From DASRDU01 sp046331565 (GTDB lineage Bacteria > Acidobacteriota > Blastocatellia > RBC074): a stretch of 64,000 bases of DNA. The number at the start of each line of letters is the position of its first letter. The first letter of the stretch is position 1. Of the stretch, positions 36,554 through 46,394 are shown piece by piece. The stretch lies in assembly GCA_046331565.1 (NCBI GenBank), contig JAXLQP010000002.1, positions 1 to 64,000 on the forward strand, in the 5' to 3' direction. The notes under the pieces were generated by a model, which did not search any database, was not told where the DNA came from, and saw only the letters and a list, made by a program, of their open reading frames with translations. The position numbers were made by a program, and so were the translations under genes.

Positions 36554-38053
36554 TCAATGCTGTCTCCCGCCGGTCATCATCAGGCCGATCTCTTCCTGAT
36601 CAACCTGTTGCGGGTCAACTTCACCGACGATGCGGCCCTGGTACATCACCAGAATGCGGTCAGAGAGCGAGAGGACTTCTTCGAGTTCGGCAGAGACGAG
36701 CAGGATTGCCGCGCCCCTGTCGCGCAGTTCGACCAGCTTGCGATGAATGAATTCAATCGCGCCGATGTCAACGCCGCGTGTCGGCTGCGAGACGAGCAGC
36801 AGTTTCGGATGCAGATCGAATTCGCGCCCGATGATCAGTTTCTGCTGATTGCCGCCGGACAAGGCTTTTGCAGGCAGCGCGGGATTCGGCGGGCGCACGT
36901 CGAAATCACGAATCAGCCGCTTCGTTTTATCTTCGATTGCGTCGTCATCAAGCAGGCCCGTGCCGCTGGCCGCAGGCGCGCGGTAATGCGTGCCGAGAAT
37001 CGCATTGTCAGTCAGTGCAAAATCGAGCAGCAAGCCGCGCTGATGACGGTCTTCGGGAATGTGCGCCACGCCAAGCTCCTTGATTTCGCGTGCTGATCGC
37101 TTCGCGCATTCGCGGCCATCGAGCGCGAAGCTGCCCTGCGCGGCGTGTCGCAAGCCGGCGAGGATTTCAATCAGTTCAGTCTGACCGTTGCCCTCTACTC
37201 CGGCGATGCCGACGATTTCACCGGCGCGCACCTCAAAGGAAACTTCAGCGCCGGGCTGAAGCTGCAGGTTTCTTACCGACAGCACCACATCCTTCGGTTT
37301 TGCTGCGGGCTTCTCAACCCTCAGCAGCACATCGCGCCCGACCATCAGGCGGGCCAGTTCGGCGGCATTTGTTTCAGCGGTCTTTCGTTCACCGACCACT
37401 TTGCCATCGCGCATCACCGTGACGTTGTCAGAGAGCGAAAGCACTTCACTGAGCTTGTGCGTGATGATGATGATTGTCTTGCCCTGCTCGCGCATTGAAC
37501 GCAGGATGCGAAAGAATTCTTCGACCTCCTGCGGCGTCAGCACTGCCGTCGGTTCATCCAGAATCAGAATGCGCGCGCCGCGATAGAGGGCTTTGAGGAC
37601 TTCAACGCGCTGCTGCTGACCGACCGAAAGCTCTTCGATGCAACTGTGCGGGTTGATATTGAATCCGAAATCATCCGACAGGCGGCGAATCTCCGCTTCA
37701 GCTTTCTGATAATCAATCCGCTCGCCGCCCGGTTCTGCGCCGAGGATGATGTTTTCAGTCACCGTCATCGGCGGCACAAGCATGAAATGCTGATGCACCA
37801 TCCCAAGTCCGAGCGCAATCGCATCGTGCGGATTGCGAATCGCCCGGCGCTCGCCATCAATAAAAATCTCTCCCTCATCGGCGTTGTAAAAGCCGTACAG
37901 GATTTTCATGATCGTAGACTTGCCCGCGCCGTTCTCACCAACGATGGCGTGAATTGTCTGCGCCGGAATGGCGAGATTGATATTGTTGTTCGCGGTCACA
38001 TTGCCGAATCGTTTCGTGATGCCGCGCATTTCGATGATATTGGATGAACTCAT
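36554..38053 (-). CDS. BMP-type nucleoside ABC transporter ATP-binding protein
   Basis: A 499-residue protein with two fused ATPase domains, as in NupO/YufO and the RbsA class. Domain 1 has Walker A GENGAGKST and signature LSVGQQQRVEVLKAL; domain 2 has VEGNGQTELI in the Walker A position, LSGGNQQKLIIGREF as signature and LLVSQPTRGVDIGA as Walker B region. The degenerate second Walker A is usual for this class. The ATG at 38053 is used; a GTG five codons earlier is less likely. Its permeases are 4.4-6 kb away on the same strand, beyond three intervening genes. Confidence 0.94.
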   Translation of the reverse strand: MSSSNIIEMRGITKRFGNVTANNNINLAIPAQTIHAIVGENGAGKSTIMKILYGFYNADEGEIFIDGERRAIRNPHDAIALGLGMVHQHFMLVPPMTVTENIILGAEPGGERIDYQKAEAEIRRLSDDFGFNINPHSCIEELSVGQQQRVEVLKALYRGARILILDEPTAVLTPQEVEEFFRILRSMREQGKTIIIITHKLSEVLSLSDNVTVMRDGKVVGERKTAETNAAELARLMVGRDVLLRVEKPAAKPKDVVLSVRNLQLQPGAEVSFEVRAGEIVGIAGVEGNGQTELIEILAGLRHAAQGSFALDGRECAKRSAREIKELGVAHIPEDRHQRGLLLDFALTDNAILGTHYRAPAASGTGLLDDDAIEDKTKRLIRDFDVRPPNPALPAKALSGGNQQKLIIGREFDLHPKLLLVSQPTRGVDIGAIEFIHRKLVELRDRGAAILLVSAELEEVLSLSDRILVMYQGRIVGEVDPQQVDQEEIGLMMTGGRQH

Positions 38054-38063
38054 AAGAGGACTT

Positions 38064-38135
38064 TCCACGAAGCCGCACGAAGATTCACGAAGGAGATCCC
38101 GTTTTTCTTCGTGAGCCTTCGTGCGGCTTCGTGGA
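38064..38135. repeat. CACGAAG hairpin in the importer operon
   Basis: Left arm 38064-38092 with three CACGAAG units pairs with 38107-38135 (27 of 29). The loop is 14 nt. It lies between the BmpA-type gene (stop at 38141-38143, 5 nt away) and the ATPase gene start (38053), so it would be in the operon transcript. It may reduce expression of the ATPase relative to the abundant substrate-binding protein, as REP elements do in other importer operons. Confidence 0.85.
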
Positions 38136-38140
38136 TAAAT

Positions 38141-39175
38141 TTACTGCGCCATTGCATCAGTGACTTTGATTTTGCCTGCGAGGATGTCGCGCTTCGCTTC
38201 TTCGATCTTTTCAATCAGTGACGGCGGGATGAGCGCCTTGTTGTACTGGTCAATGGCGTAACCGACGCCGTCGTTATCGAGGCCGTAAACGTGCGGGCCG
38301 CCTTTGAATTTGCCTTCGACCGTATCCTTGATGACGCTGAAAACAGCGTTGTCAACGCGCTTGACCATGCTGGTCAGAATGTGGCCGGGCTTGATCCAGT
38401 TCTGATTTGAATCAACGCCAATGGCGTATTTGCCTTTTGCTTCGGCAGCGTCAAAAACGCCGAGGCCGGAATTGCCTGCGGCCTGAAAAACAATGTCCGC
38501 GCCCTGTTCGATCTGCGCTGTAGCAAGTTCGCGGCCCTTGCCCGGGTTGTTCCACGCCGCATCGGTGATGCCGACAAAGTTGGGCAGCACGCGAATGTTC
38601 GGATTGACGTACTTCGCGCCTTCTTCGTATCCGACCAGAAACTTGTGAATCAGCGGAATGTCCATGCCGCCGACAAAGCCGATGGTGTTGGTTTTCGTTC
38701 TCGCCGCCGCAATCATCCCGACCAGAAACGAGCCTTCGTGTTCCTTGAAAATCAGCCCCGCGACATTTGGTTTGTTGACGACGAAATCAACAATGGCGAA
38801 TTTCGTGTTCGGATAATCAGCCGCCACCTGTTCGATGATCGGCCCCTGGGCAAAGCCGACGCCGATGATGAGGTCATAGCCGTACTGCGCAAAGGCGCGC
38901 AGTGCCGGTTCAAGCGAAGTCGGATCGCCTGGTTCAGCGTCGCGCAGCACTATCGGCAACTCCTTTTTTGCGCGCTGGCAGCCTTCCCACGCCGCCGAAT
39001 TGAACGAACGGTCATCCTTGCCGCCAATGTCAAAGACGATGCCGACTTTGATTTTCCTGCTGTCAGCATCAGTGGCAGGCGGACGGTTGACGCATCCGGC
39101 CAGCACGATCAGCAGCGTCAGAAAGATGGCAGACGAGGCTCTCGAAAATGAAGACAAAGCTTTCATTGCAGTCAT
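38141..39175 (-). CDS. BMP family substrate-binding lipoprotein (nucleoside)
   Basis: A 344-residue lipoprotein of the BmpA/PnrA family that binds nucleosides outside the membrane. Signal peptide with lipobox VLAGC (Cys 28, or 25 if the ATG at 39166 is used). The body shows VGIVFDIGGKDDRSFNSAAWEGCQRAKKEL, YDLIIGVGFAQGPIIEQVA and DIVFQAAGNSGLGVFDAA, all family hallmarks. First gene of the importer set, ahead of the ATPase. Confidence 0.94.
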   Translation of the reverse strand: MTAMKALSSFSRASSAIFLTLLIVLAGCVNRPPATDADSRKIKVGIVFDIGGKDDRSFNSAAWEGCQRAKKELPIVLRDAEPGDPTSLEPALRAFAQYGYDLIIGVGFAQGPIIEQVAADYPNTKFAIVDFVVNKPNVAGLIFKEHEGSFLVGMIAAARTKTNTIGFVGGMDIPLIHKFLVGYEEGAKYVNPNIRVLPNFVGITDAAWNNPGKGRELATAQIEQGADIVFQAAGNSGLGVFDAAEAKGKYAIGVDSNQNWIKPGHILTSMVKRVDNAVFSVIKDTVEGKFKGGPHVYGLDNDGVGYAIDQYNKALIPPSLIEKIEEAKRDILAGKIKVTDAMAQ

Positions 39176-39339
39176 TAATCCTGTGTCCTGTTGATTGAGG
39201 CGCGGAGGTCAGCAGTTGCGCCCGCAGGCTTATGGTAGCAGGTTGAGAAACCGAAGGCACGTCTTCTCAATTCTCAACACTCCTGATTCCGCCTGAATTT
39301 TCGCTCTCCTGACCGGCAGTTAACAAACTCTGAAAAGAA

Positions 39340-39440
39340 ACCAGACGCACCTCCGTAGTAACGAATTCATTCGTCTTCTTCAATACAGCAACTGGTCAGA
39401 GACAAACGAATGAATTCGTTACTGCGGGGGTGCGACCGGT
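39340..39440. repeat. Palindromic element, copy 2
   Basis: Left arm about 39340-39374 and right arm about 39406-39440 with the same inner sequence as copy 1 (GTAACGAATTCATTCGTT) and an imperfect outer part (about four mismatches between arms). Centre sequence differs from copy 1. Located between deoA-like gene stop (39500) and the BmpA-type gene. Confidence 0.85.
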
Positions 39441-39499
39441 TTACTTCGTGCAGTCCTGATGCTGTGGCGAAGTGAAGGAGTGACGGCCCGGCTGTGAAA

Positions 39500-40801
<1,302 letters not shown>

Positions 40802-40806
40802 GGTTT

Positions 40807-41517
40807 TCAGCTTTCAGCGCCGCTGCTCAGTGATTCAATCAGCGCAGGCAGATGCGTGATGTGATTCAGGCGCATGAAATTCTTATCTTCAAGTTCTGAA
40901 TCGTCCACCATTTCATGCACCCACGTCGTTTCAAACGGAATGTGAATCGCGTGGCCGCCGATTTCGAGGACGGGCAGCACATCGGATTTGAGTGAATTGC
41001 CGATCATCAGAAAGCGATGCGCGCTGAGGCGGTGACGGTCGAGAATGGCCTGATAGGATTGCGCTGTTTTCTCCGAAACGATTTCGATGCTCGTAAAGTA
41101 ATCGCTCAGGCCGGAGCGCGAGACTTTGGCTTCCTGCTCGAAAAGGTCGCCTTTCGTGATAAGCATCAGCCGGTGCGACGCCGACAATCCACGCAGCATT
41201 TCCGGCACGCCTTCAAAAATCTCCATCGGCCTGCCGAGCATTTCCCAGGCGAGCGTGATGATTTCCTGAATCTCGCTGCCGATGATGCGGCCTTCGGTCA
41301 TCTGAATGGCGGTTTCGATCATCGAAAGCGTAAAGGATTTGATGCCGTAACCGTACCGTTTCAGGTTTTGCAGCTCGGTCGCGTCAAGGCGCTGCTCGAT
41401 CCACTCCTGATCGTGATAGCGCGTCAGGATGCTTTTGAAGCGTTCCTTCGCTTCGGTGTAATGCCGCTCGTTGTGCCAGAGCGTGTCGTCAGCGTCAAAA
41501 GCAATGATGTCAAACAT
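40807..41517 (-). CDS. HAD-superfamily hydrolase
   Basis: A 236-residue haloacid-dehalogenase-type phosphatase. Motif I is FDADDTLWHNE (D8, D10), motif II LITKGD, motif III lysine in SEKTAQSY and motif IV IGNSLKSDVLP. It has a helical cap. The substrate is unknown; its place 5 nt before the nucleoside phosphorylase gene suggests a nucleotide or sugar phosphate, by inference only. The ATG at 41517 is used because the reading MFDIIAFDADD is typical; extra upstream residues in the same frame do not align with the family. Confidence 0.88.
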   Translation of the reverse strand: MFDIIAFDADDTLWHNERHYTEAKERFKSILTRYHDQEWIEQRLDATELQNLKRYGYGIKSFTLSMIETAIQMTEGRIIGSEIQEIITLAWEMLGRPMEIFEGVPEMLRGLSASHRLMLITKGDLFEQEAKVSRSGLSDYFTSIEIVSEKTAQSYQAILDRHRLSAHRFLMIGNSLKSDVLPVLEIGGHAIHIPFETTWVHEMVDDSELEDKNFMRLNHITHLPALIESLSSGAES

Positions 41518-41545
41518 GGCACGGATCGTTCCTGTTACTTTTAAT

Positions 41546-42079
41546 TCAGCTTTGCCGGGCAATCAGCGCGATGGCCTGCGCGGCAATGGCTTCGCCGCGT
41601 CCGATGGCGTCGAGTCCTTCATTTGTCTTGGCCTTGATGTTGATTTGCGACGGATCAATGCTCATCGCGGCGGCCAGTTTCGCTTTCATGGCCGGAATGT
41701 GCGGCATCATCTTCGGACGTTCAGCGATGATGGTCGCATCAATATTGACTACGGCCCAGCCCTTTTCCGCCAGCATTTCGCACGCGCCGCGCAGAAAAAC
41801 CAGACTGTCGGCTCCGGCCCAGCGCGGGTCTTTGTCCGAAAAATGCGTGCCGATGTCGCCCAGTCCCGCCGCCCCAAGCAGCGCATCCGTAATAGCGTGG
41901 CTCAGACTGTCAGCATCGGAATGACCGAGCAGCCCTTTGTCAAAGGAGATTTCAACTCCGCCGAGAATCAGCTTCCGATCTTCAACCAGCCGGTGAATGT
42001 CGTTACCAGAACCAGTGCGAAATGCAGATGGCAGATGGCAGATGGCAGATTTTTCTGAGTTGTCCGGATAGTCGGTCAT
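41546..42079 (-). CDS. ispF: 2-C-methyl-D-erythritol 2,4-cyclodiphosphate synthase with repeat-derived N-terminus
   Basis: Fifth step of the MEP isoprenoid pathway. The 177-residue protein has the zinc site GNDIHRL (D27, H29) and a second His in LGHSDADSLSHAI, ERPKMMPHI and AKTNEGLDAIGRGEAIA. The ATG at 42079 overlaps the ispD stop (ATGA), implying coupling. Residues about 11-20 (SAICHLPSAF) are encoded by a GCAGATG heptamer array on the opposite strand (42024-42051), which is not seen in ordinary IspF proteins. Confidence 0.93.
   Translation of the reverse strand: MTDYPDNSEKSAICHLPSAFRTGSGNDIHRLVEDRKLILGGVEISFDKGLLGHSDADSLSHAITDALLGAAGLGDIGTHFSDKDPRWAGADSLVFLRGACEMLAEKGWAVVNIDATIIAERPKMMPHIPAMKAKLAAAMSIDPSQINIKAKTNEGLDAIGRGEAIAAQAIALIARQS
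42024..42051. repeat. GCAGATG heptamer array inside the ispF N-terminus
   Basis: Three exact GCAGATG units plus GCAGATT, 28 nt. It lies within the coding region of ispF, codons about 10-19, and is the only heptamer array of the window that is translated. Confidence 0.9.
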
Positions 42080-42771
42080 GGTTTCATCTGCTCGAAAAGT
42101 TTTGCGGCCAGCAGCAAATCATCGGCAGTCGTGATTTTGATGTTGCCTGCGGAACCTTCGATCACCGCAACCGGATGGCCCAGGCGTTCGACCAGCAACG
42201 CATCATCAGTGAGCATCGCTGACGGCAGCGCGGCGGCGCGGGCCTCCTCGTTGGCGCGGCGCAACAGATCATAACGGAAAGCCTGCGGCGTTTGTGCGCG
42301 CCAGATGCGACGACGATCAAGTGTGCGCACAATCAGGCCGTTTTCGACTTCCTTGATCGTGTCGGTTGCAGGCAGGGCAAGAATGGCGGCGCCGACTTCC
42401 TGTGCTTTTCCAATGACGGCTGAAATCTGCGCGGGCGTGACGAACGGGCGCACGGCATCGTGAACGGCAATGATTTCCGGGTTCAGTTCAGCAACGGCAT
42501 CGAGCGCATTCAGAATCGAATCGCTGCGCTCAGCGCCGCCGCTGACGTAAATCACCGGCTTCGTCAGTCCGGTGTCGGCCTCGCGGGCGCGGAACTCGGT
42601 CACACGGTCAGCAGGCAGCGCGACCACAATTGCGCCAATGTCCGGGCATGCGTCAAAGCGGCGGAGGGTATGGCTCAGAATCGGCGCTCCGGCAATTTCG
42701 ATGAACTGTTTTGGAACCGGGCCGCCGAGGCGCGTGCCGCTTCCGGCGGCGGGAATAATGGCGAGGTTCAT
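42076..42771 (-). CDS. ispD: 2-C-methyl-D-erythritol 4-phosphate cytidylyltransferase
   Basis: Third step of the MEP pathway, making CDP-methylerythritol. The 231-residue product begins with the nucleotide loop IIPAAGSGTRLGGPVPKQF (residues 5-23) and has VYVSGGAERSDSILNAL, AVHDAVRPFVTPAQI and the C-terminal TDDALLVERLGHPVAVIEGSAGNIKITTADDLLLA, as usual. The stop overlaps ispF. A large repeat hairpin lies between it and the PIN/TRAM gene upstream. Confidence 0.95.
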   Translation of the reverse strand: MNLAIIPAAGSGTRLGGPVPKQFIEIAGAPILSHTLRRFDACPDIGAIVVALPADRVTEFRAREADTGLTKPVIYVSGGAERSDSILNALDAVAELNPEIIAVHDAVRPFVTPAQISAVIGKAQEVGAAILALPATDTIKEVENGLIVRTLDRRRIWRAQTPQAFRYDLLRRANEEARAAALPSAMLTDDALLVERLGHPVAVIEGSAGNIKITTADDLLLAAKLFEQMKP

Positions 42772-42773
42772 GA

Positions 42774-42880
42774 AAAATCAAAAGGCAAAAGGCAAAAGGC
42801 AAAAATCAAAAATGGAAAAAGCGAAAAGTGTTCGTTCCGGCCTTTTGCCCTTTGATTTTTGCCCTTTGCCTTTTGATTTT
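42774..42880. repeat. AAAAGGC heptamer hairpin between yacL-like gene and ispD
   Basis: Left arm (about 42774-42809): AATCAAAAGGC, three AAAAGGC heptads and AAAAATCAAA. Right arm (about 42840-42880) is its inverse: CCTTTTGCCCTTTGATTTTTGCCCTTTGCC... The stem is about 36 nt with a few mismatches. The array ends 4 nt from the stop (42885-42887) of the PIN/TRAM gene and runs right up to the ATG of ispD at 42771, so it should form the complete ispD leader. Confidence 0.88.
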
Positions 42881-42884
42881 CCTC

Positions 42885-43988
42885 TCAGGATTCGACCGCT
42901 GAAGGTGACGGACGCGGCGGGCGGAAGTCGCGGTGTTCGCGCTGATCGCCACGATTTTCGCGTGACTGTGGCTGTTCGACCTTCTGGTTTTCGTCGGCGC
43001 GTCCGAAGATCATCTTGCCCGCAGTGGTCTGCAGGACGCTCGTCACAATCATATCAACGTTCTTGCCGATCAGGCGGCGGGCATTGTCCACCACAACCAT
43101 CGTGCCGTCGTCCAGATAAGCAACGCCCTGATTGTATTCCTTGCCTTCCTTCAGGATGAAGACGCGCATCACTTCACCAGGCAGGACAACGGGTTTCAGG
43201 GCGTTGGCGAGTTCGTTGATGTTGAGAACTTCGACGCCGCGCAGGTGAGCGACTTTGTTCAGGTTGAAGTCGTTGGTGACAATCGGCGCCTGCAACTGCT
43301 TGCCGAGTTCGATCAGTTTCAGATCAACCTCGCGGACGTTCGGAAAGTCAGTTTCGGTGATCTGCACATCAAGGCCGTTAATTTTCTGCACACGTTGCAG
43401 AATGTCGAGGCCGCGTCGCCCGCGATTGCGCTTGGCCGAATCGGACGAATCGGCAATCTGCTGCAATTCGCGCAGCACGAACTGCGGCACGACAATCGTG
43501 CCGCCCAGGAATCCGGTTTCGGCAATGTCGGCCACGCGCCCGTCAATGATGACGCTGGTATCGAGAATCTTGAACTGCTGCTTTGAGCCGCGATCCTTGA
43601 GAATGCCGCCGAGCACCGACAGGTCAAGATGATCGCCCTTGGCCGCGCCGACCAGCAGGCCGACATAGGCCATAAAGACCATAATTGTGATGGTAATGAA
43701 TGACTGAATGGCCGGATCCCATCGCTGAGCGGTAATCAGAAAGCCGATCAGGGCCGCGCCGACGATGCCCATAATCGAACCGATGGCCGCGCCAATCAGG
43801 GTTTTCAGTGAAGCTTCACGGATGCGCAGTTCAAAAAAGATAATTCCCAGTGCGATGATGAGCGCCGTCACCGCGGAAACCGCTGCTGACGGCAGCCCCA
43901 GAAAGGCAGGAATCGGCTTGATCAAAAAGCCCGCCAGCACCAGCATCAGCGTGAACACCACGCGGATCAGAATCAGATTTGCTCCCAT
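42885..43988 (-). CDS. YacL-type membrane PIN/TRAM domain protein
   Basis: A 367-residue protein with four membrane helices (about 3-120), a PIN-domain (about 140-270) including LDTSVIIDGRVADIAETGFLGG, NRGRRGLDILQR, VTNDFNLNKVAHLRGV, and a TRAM domain (about 280-345). It ends in an Arg/Pro-rich tail. It matches YacL of Firmicutes, where the gene order radA - (disA) - yacL - ispD - ispF is the same as here. The nuclease substrate is unknown. Confidence 0.93.
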   Translation of the reverse strand: MGANLILIRVVFTLMLVLAGFLIKPIPAFLGLPSAAVSAVTALIIALGIIFFELRIREASLKTLIGAAIGSIMGIVGAALIGFLITAQRWDPAIQSFITITIMVFMAYVGLLVGAAKGDHLDLSVLGGILKDRGSKQQFKILDTSVIIDGRVADIAETGFLGGTIVVPQFVLRELQQIADSSDSAKRNRGRRGLDILQRVQKINGLDVQITETDFPNVREVDLKLIELGKQLQAPIVTNDFNLNKVAHLRGVEVLNINELANALKPVVLPGEVMRVFILKEGKEYNQGVAYLDDGTMVVVDNARRLIGKNVDMIVTSVLQTTAGKMIFGRADENQKVEQPQSRENRGDQREHRDFRPPRPSPSAVES

Positions 43989-44216
43989 AAGACCTCTGCT
44001 TCATGTGGTATGACCAGTTATGATTCGGGGTTGAGGATATTCATCGGCAAAGCCAGCAGAAAACCTTTCAGTCAGTCCTGGTTATAAAAGATTTTTCAGG
44101 GACGGCGGGGATTGTACCACGCAGATACAGAATGGGGAATGATTCCTGCGTTATGCATCGGGCATAAGCGGATTTTTCGGGTTCCTGTCCATCGGTGGCG
44201 CCCCGGAAAGCGCTGG

Positions 44217-45599
44217 TCAGAACAACGCCTCAAGCGCATCCACGACCGAGCGAACTCCAATAATTTCAAGGCGATCATCGGCGTCAATGCCGCTCAGATT
44301 ATTCTGCGGCATGATCACTCGCCGGAAGCCCATATGGGCAATTTCGCGCAGCCTGATCCCGGCCTGGCTGCTGGCGCGAACCTCACCGGCCAGCCCCACT
44401 TCGCCAAAAACGATGGTGTGTTCGTGGATTGGAATGTTGCGAAAGCTCGAAGCAATCGCCGCCACGATGCCCAGGTCTGCCGCCGGTTCGTCAAGCGTGA
44501 TGCCGCCGACCAGGTTGACGAAAATATCATCGCCCGACAGGTGAAAGCCGACCCGCTTTTCAAGCATTGCCACGAGCAGCGCGACACGATTGATTTCGAC
44601 GCCCTGGGTCGTGCGGCGTCCGGTGCCGAATTTCGATGAACTCACCAGCGCCTGAATTTCAACGAGCATCGGGCGCGTGCCTTCCATCGCGGCGACCACC
44701 GCCGAACCGGAAACACCGATGGGACGTTCGCTCAGAAAAACCTCTGACGGATTGGGCACGCCAACCAGCCCGTGCCCGGTCATTTCAAACACGCCAAGTT
44801 CGTTGGCCGCGCCGAAGCGGTTCTTGGCGGCGCGAATGATGCGGTGGTTGTGATGCCGCTCGCCTTCAAAGTAAAGCACCGTGTCCACGATGTGTTCGAG
44901 CGCCTTCGGCCCGGCAAGCATTCCTTCCTTGGTAACGTGGCCGATCAGAAAAACCGGAACGGTCAGATTTTTGGCGAGCAGCAGAAACTGTCCGGCAGCC
45001 TCGCGCACCTGCGAAACCGAGCCGGGCGCGCTTTCGATCTTTTCTGAATAGACCGTCTGCACCGAATCAATGATGATCGCGCGCGGCTGCAGCCGGTTGA
45101 TTTCGTCAAAGATGCGTTCGAGGTTCGTTTCAGAGAGCAGAAACAGGCCCTGCGGATTGATGCCCAGGCGTTCGCCACGCAGTTTGATCTGCCGCTCACT
45201 CTCTTCGCCGGAAACATAAAGCACGTTGCCGTAAAGCTGACTGACGCGGTCAGCGACCATCGCCATCAGCGTTGATTTGCCGATGCCCGGCTCGCCGCCA
45301 ATCAGCACCAGCGAACCCGGCACGATGCCGCCGCCGAGCACGCGGTCAAATTCCTCGATGCCGGTCACGTCCCGCACATCGCGCTGAGTTTCGATTTCAG
45401 CAAATGACACCGGACGGTTTTCATTCAGCCGCAGGCCGCCGCGCGACAGCCCGCCGCCCTGCGTTTTCGGCATGACGCGCTCGCGCTCCTCGACAAACGA
45501 ATTCCAGTCGCCGCAGTCGGGACATTTACCCAGCCACTTGCGCGACTGGCTGCCGCATTTCTGACAAACGTAAACGGTGCGGGATGTTTTGGTTGACAT
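44217..45599 (-). CDS. radA: DNA repair protein RadA
   Basis: Helps process recombination intermediates. The 460-residue protein has an N-terminal zinc finger (C12, C15, C26, C29), a RecA-like core with Walker A GGEPGIGKST, the RadA-specific KNRFG motif (AKNRFGAAN) and a C-terminal Lon-protease-like domain (GDDIFVNLVGGI, GEVGLAGEVR). The ATG at 45599 starts at MSTKTSRTVYVCQKCG; an earlier start would add 12 residues lacking in other RadA proteins. Upstream end of the isoprenoid/repair cluster. Confidence 0.96.
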   Translation of the reverse strand: MSTKTSRTVYVCQKCGSQSRKWLGKCPDCGDWNSFVEERERVMPKTQGGGLSRGGLRLNENRPVSFAEIETQRDVRDVTGIEEFDRVLGGGIVPGSLVLIGGEPGIGKSTLMAMVADRVSQLYGNVLYVSGEESERQIKLRGERLGINPQGLFLLSETNLERIFDEINRLQPRAIIIDSVQTVYSEKIESAPGSVSQVREAAGQFLLLAKNLTVPVFLIGHVTKEGMLAGPKALEHIVDTVLYFEGERHHNHRIIRAAKNRFGAANELGVFEMTGHGLVGVPNPSEVFLSERPIGVSGSAVVAAMEGTRPMLVEIQALVSSSKFGTGRRTTQGVEINRVALLVAMLEKRVGFHLSGDDIFVNLVGGITLDEPAADLGIVAAIASSFRNIPIHEHTIVFGEVGLAGEVRASSQAGIRLREIAHMGFRRVIMPQNNLSGIDADDRLEIIGVRSVVDALEALF

Positions 45600-45748
45600 A
45601 GCCACATTGTAACGAGCCACAGGCGGCGCGGGCAAAGGCCCCGGTCAGGAGCCGTTTCGGATTCGCCGGAATTTGTGATACACAATATGCCAGTCTTTTT
45701 TCGGACAACAACTCATCAACACGAAGAAACTTCAAGGGAGGCATTGAA

Positions 45749-46282
45749 ATGAGCATCAATCGTCACCGGGCTGTGATTACCGTCACTGTGGTTCTGAGCC
45801 TGCTCGCGCTCGTGAGCGTGGCCCAGGCGCAGCGCAAAAGCCCGCACGAAACAACCAGCGCAACCATCAACGGCAAGAAGATCACCATCACCTATGGCCG
45901 CCCGTATCTGAAGGGCCGCAAGCTCGGCTCCCCGGACTTCGTTCCTTACGGCAAAGTCTGGCGCACCGGCGCTGATGAAGCGACGACGCTCGTCACCGAA
46001 GGCGACCTGATGTTTGGCAACGTAACCGTGCCGAAAGGAACTTACACGATTTACACGCTGCCTTCAGCGACAGGCTGGAAGCTGATCATCAACAAACAGA
46101 CCGGACAGTGGGGCACTGTTTACGATGAGAAGCAGGATCTGGCCCGCATTGATCTGAAGGTCGGCAAGACCGCATCGCCGGTCGAACAGTTCACCATCTC
46201 GCTCGCCCCGGCGGGCAAGGGCGGAGTGCTGAAGCTCGACTTCGAGAACACTTCAGCCACTGCGAATTTCACGGTGAAGTAA
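45749..46282 (+). CDS. Exported DUF2911 protein
   Basis: A 177-residue protein with a signal peptide (1-27, ending AQA). The core SATINGKKITITYGRPYLKGRKL...GKVWRTGADEATTLVTEGDLMFG and VPKGTYTIYTLPS matches DUF2911, an exported beta-rich family of unknown function common in Bacteroidetes and Acidobacteria. AAGGGAGG stands 7-10 nt before the ATG. Its stop is followed after 7 nt by a heptamer array. Confidence 0.88.
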   Translation: MSINRHRAVITVTVVLSLLALVSVAQAQRKSPHETTSATINGKKITITYGRPYLKGRKLGSPDFVPYGKVWRTGADEATTLVTEGDLMFGNVTVPKGTYTIYTLPSATGWKLIINKQTGQWGTVYDEKQDLARIDLKVGKTASPVEQFTISLAPAGKGGVLKLDFENTSATANFTVK

Positions 46283-46289
46283 AAGGCGT

Positions 46290-46331
46290 CAGTGGTCAGT
46301 AGTCAGTGGTCAGTGGTCAGTTGTCAGGAGG
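46290..46331. repeat. CAGTGGT heptamer array after DUF2911 gene
   Basis: Six direct heptads: CAGTGGT, CAGTAGT, CAGTGGT, CAGTGGT, CAGTTGT and CAGGAGG, 7 nt after the stop codon. A partly inverse stretch GCCACTGACTGCTGGTCA follows at 46331-46348. Confidence 0.88.
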
Positions 46332-46394
46332 CCACTGACTGCTGGTCATTGTCTGCCGGATTGAGTAACGAGGCAGAAACCCGTACTCCCTGAT

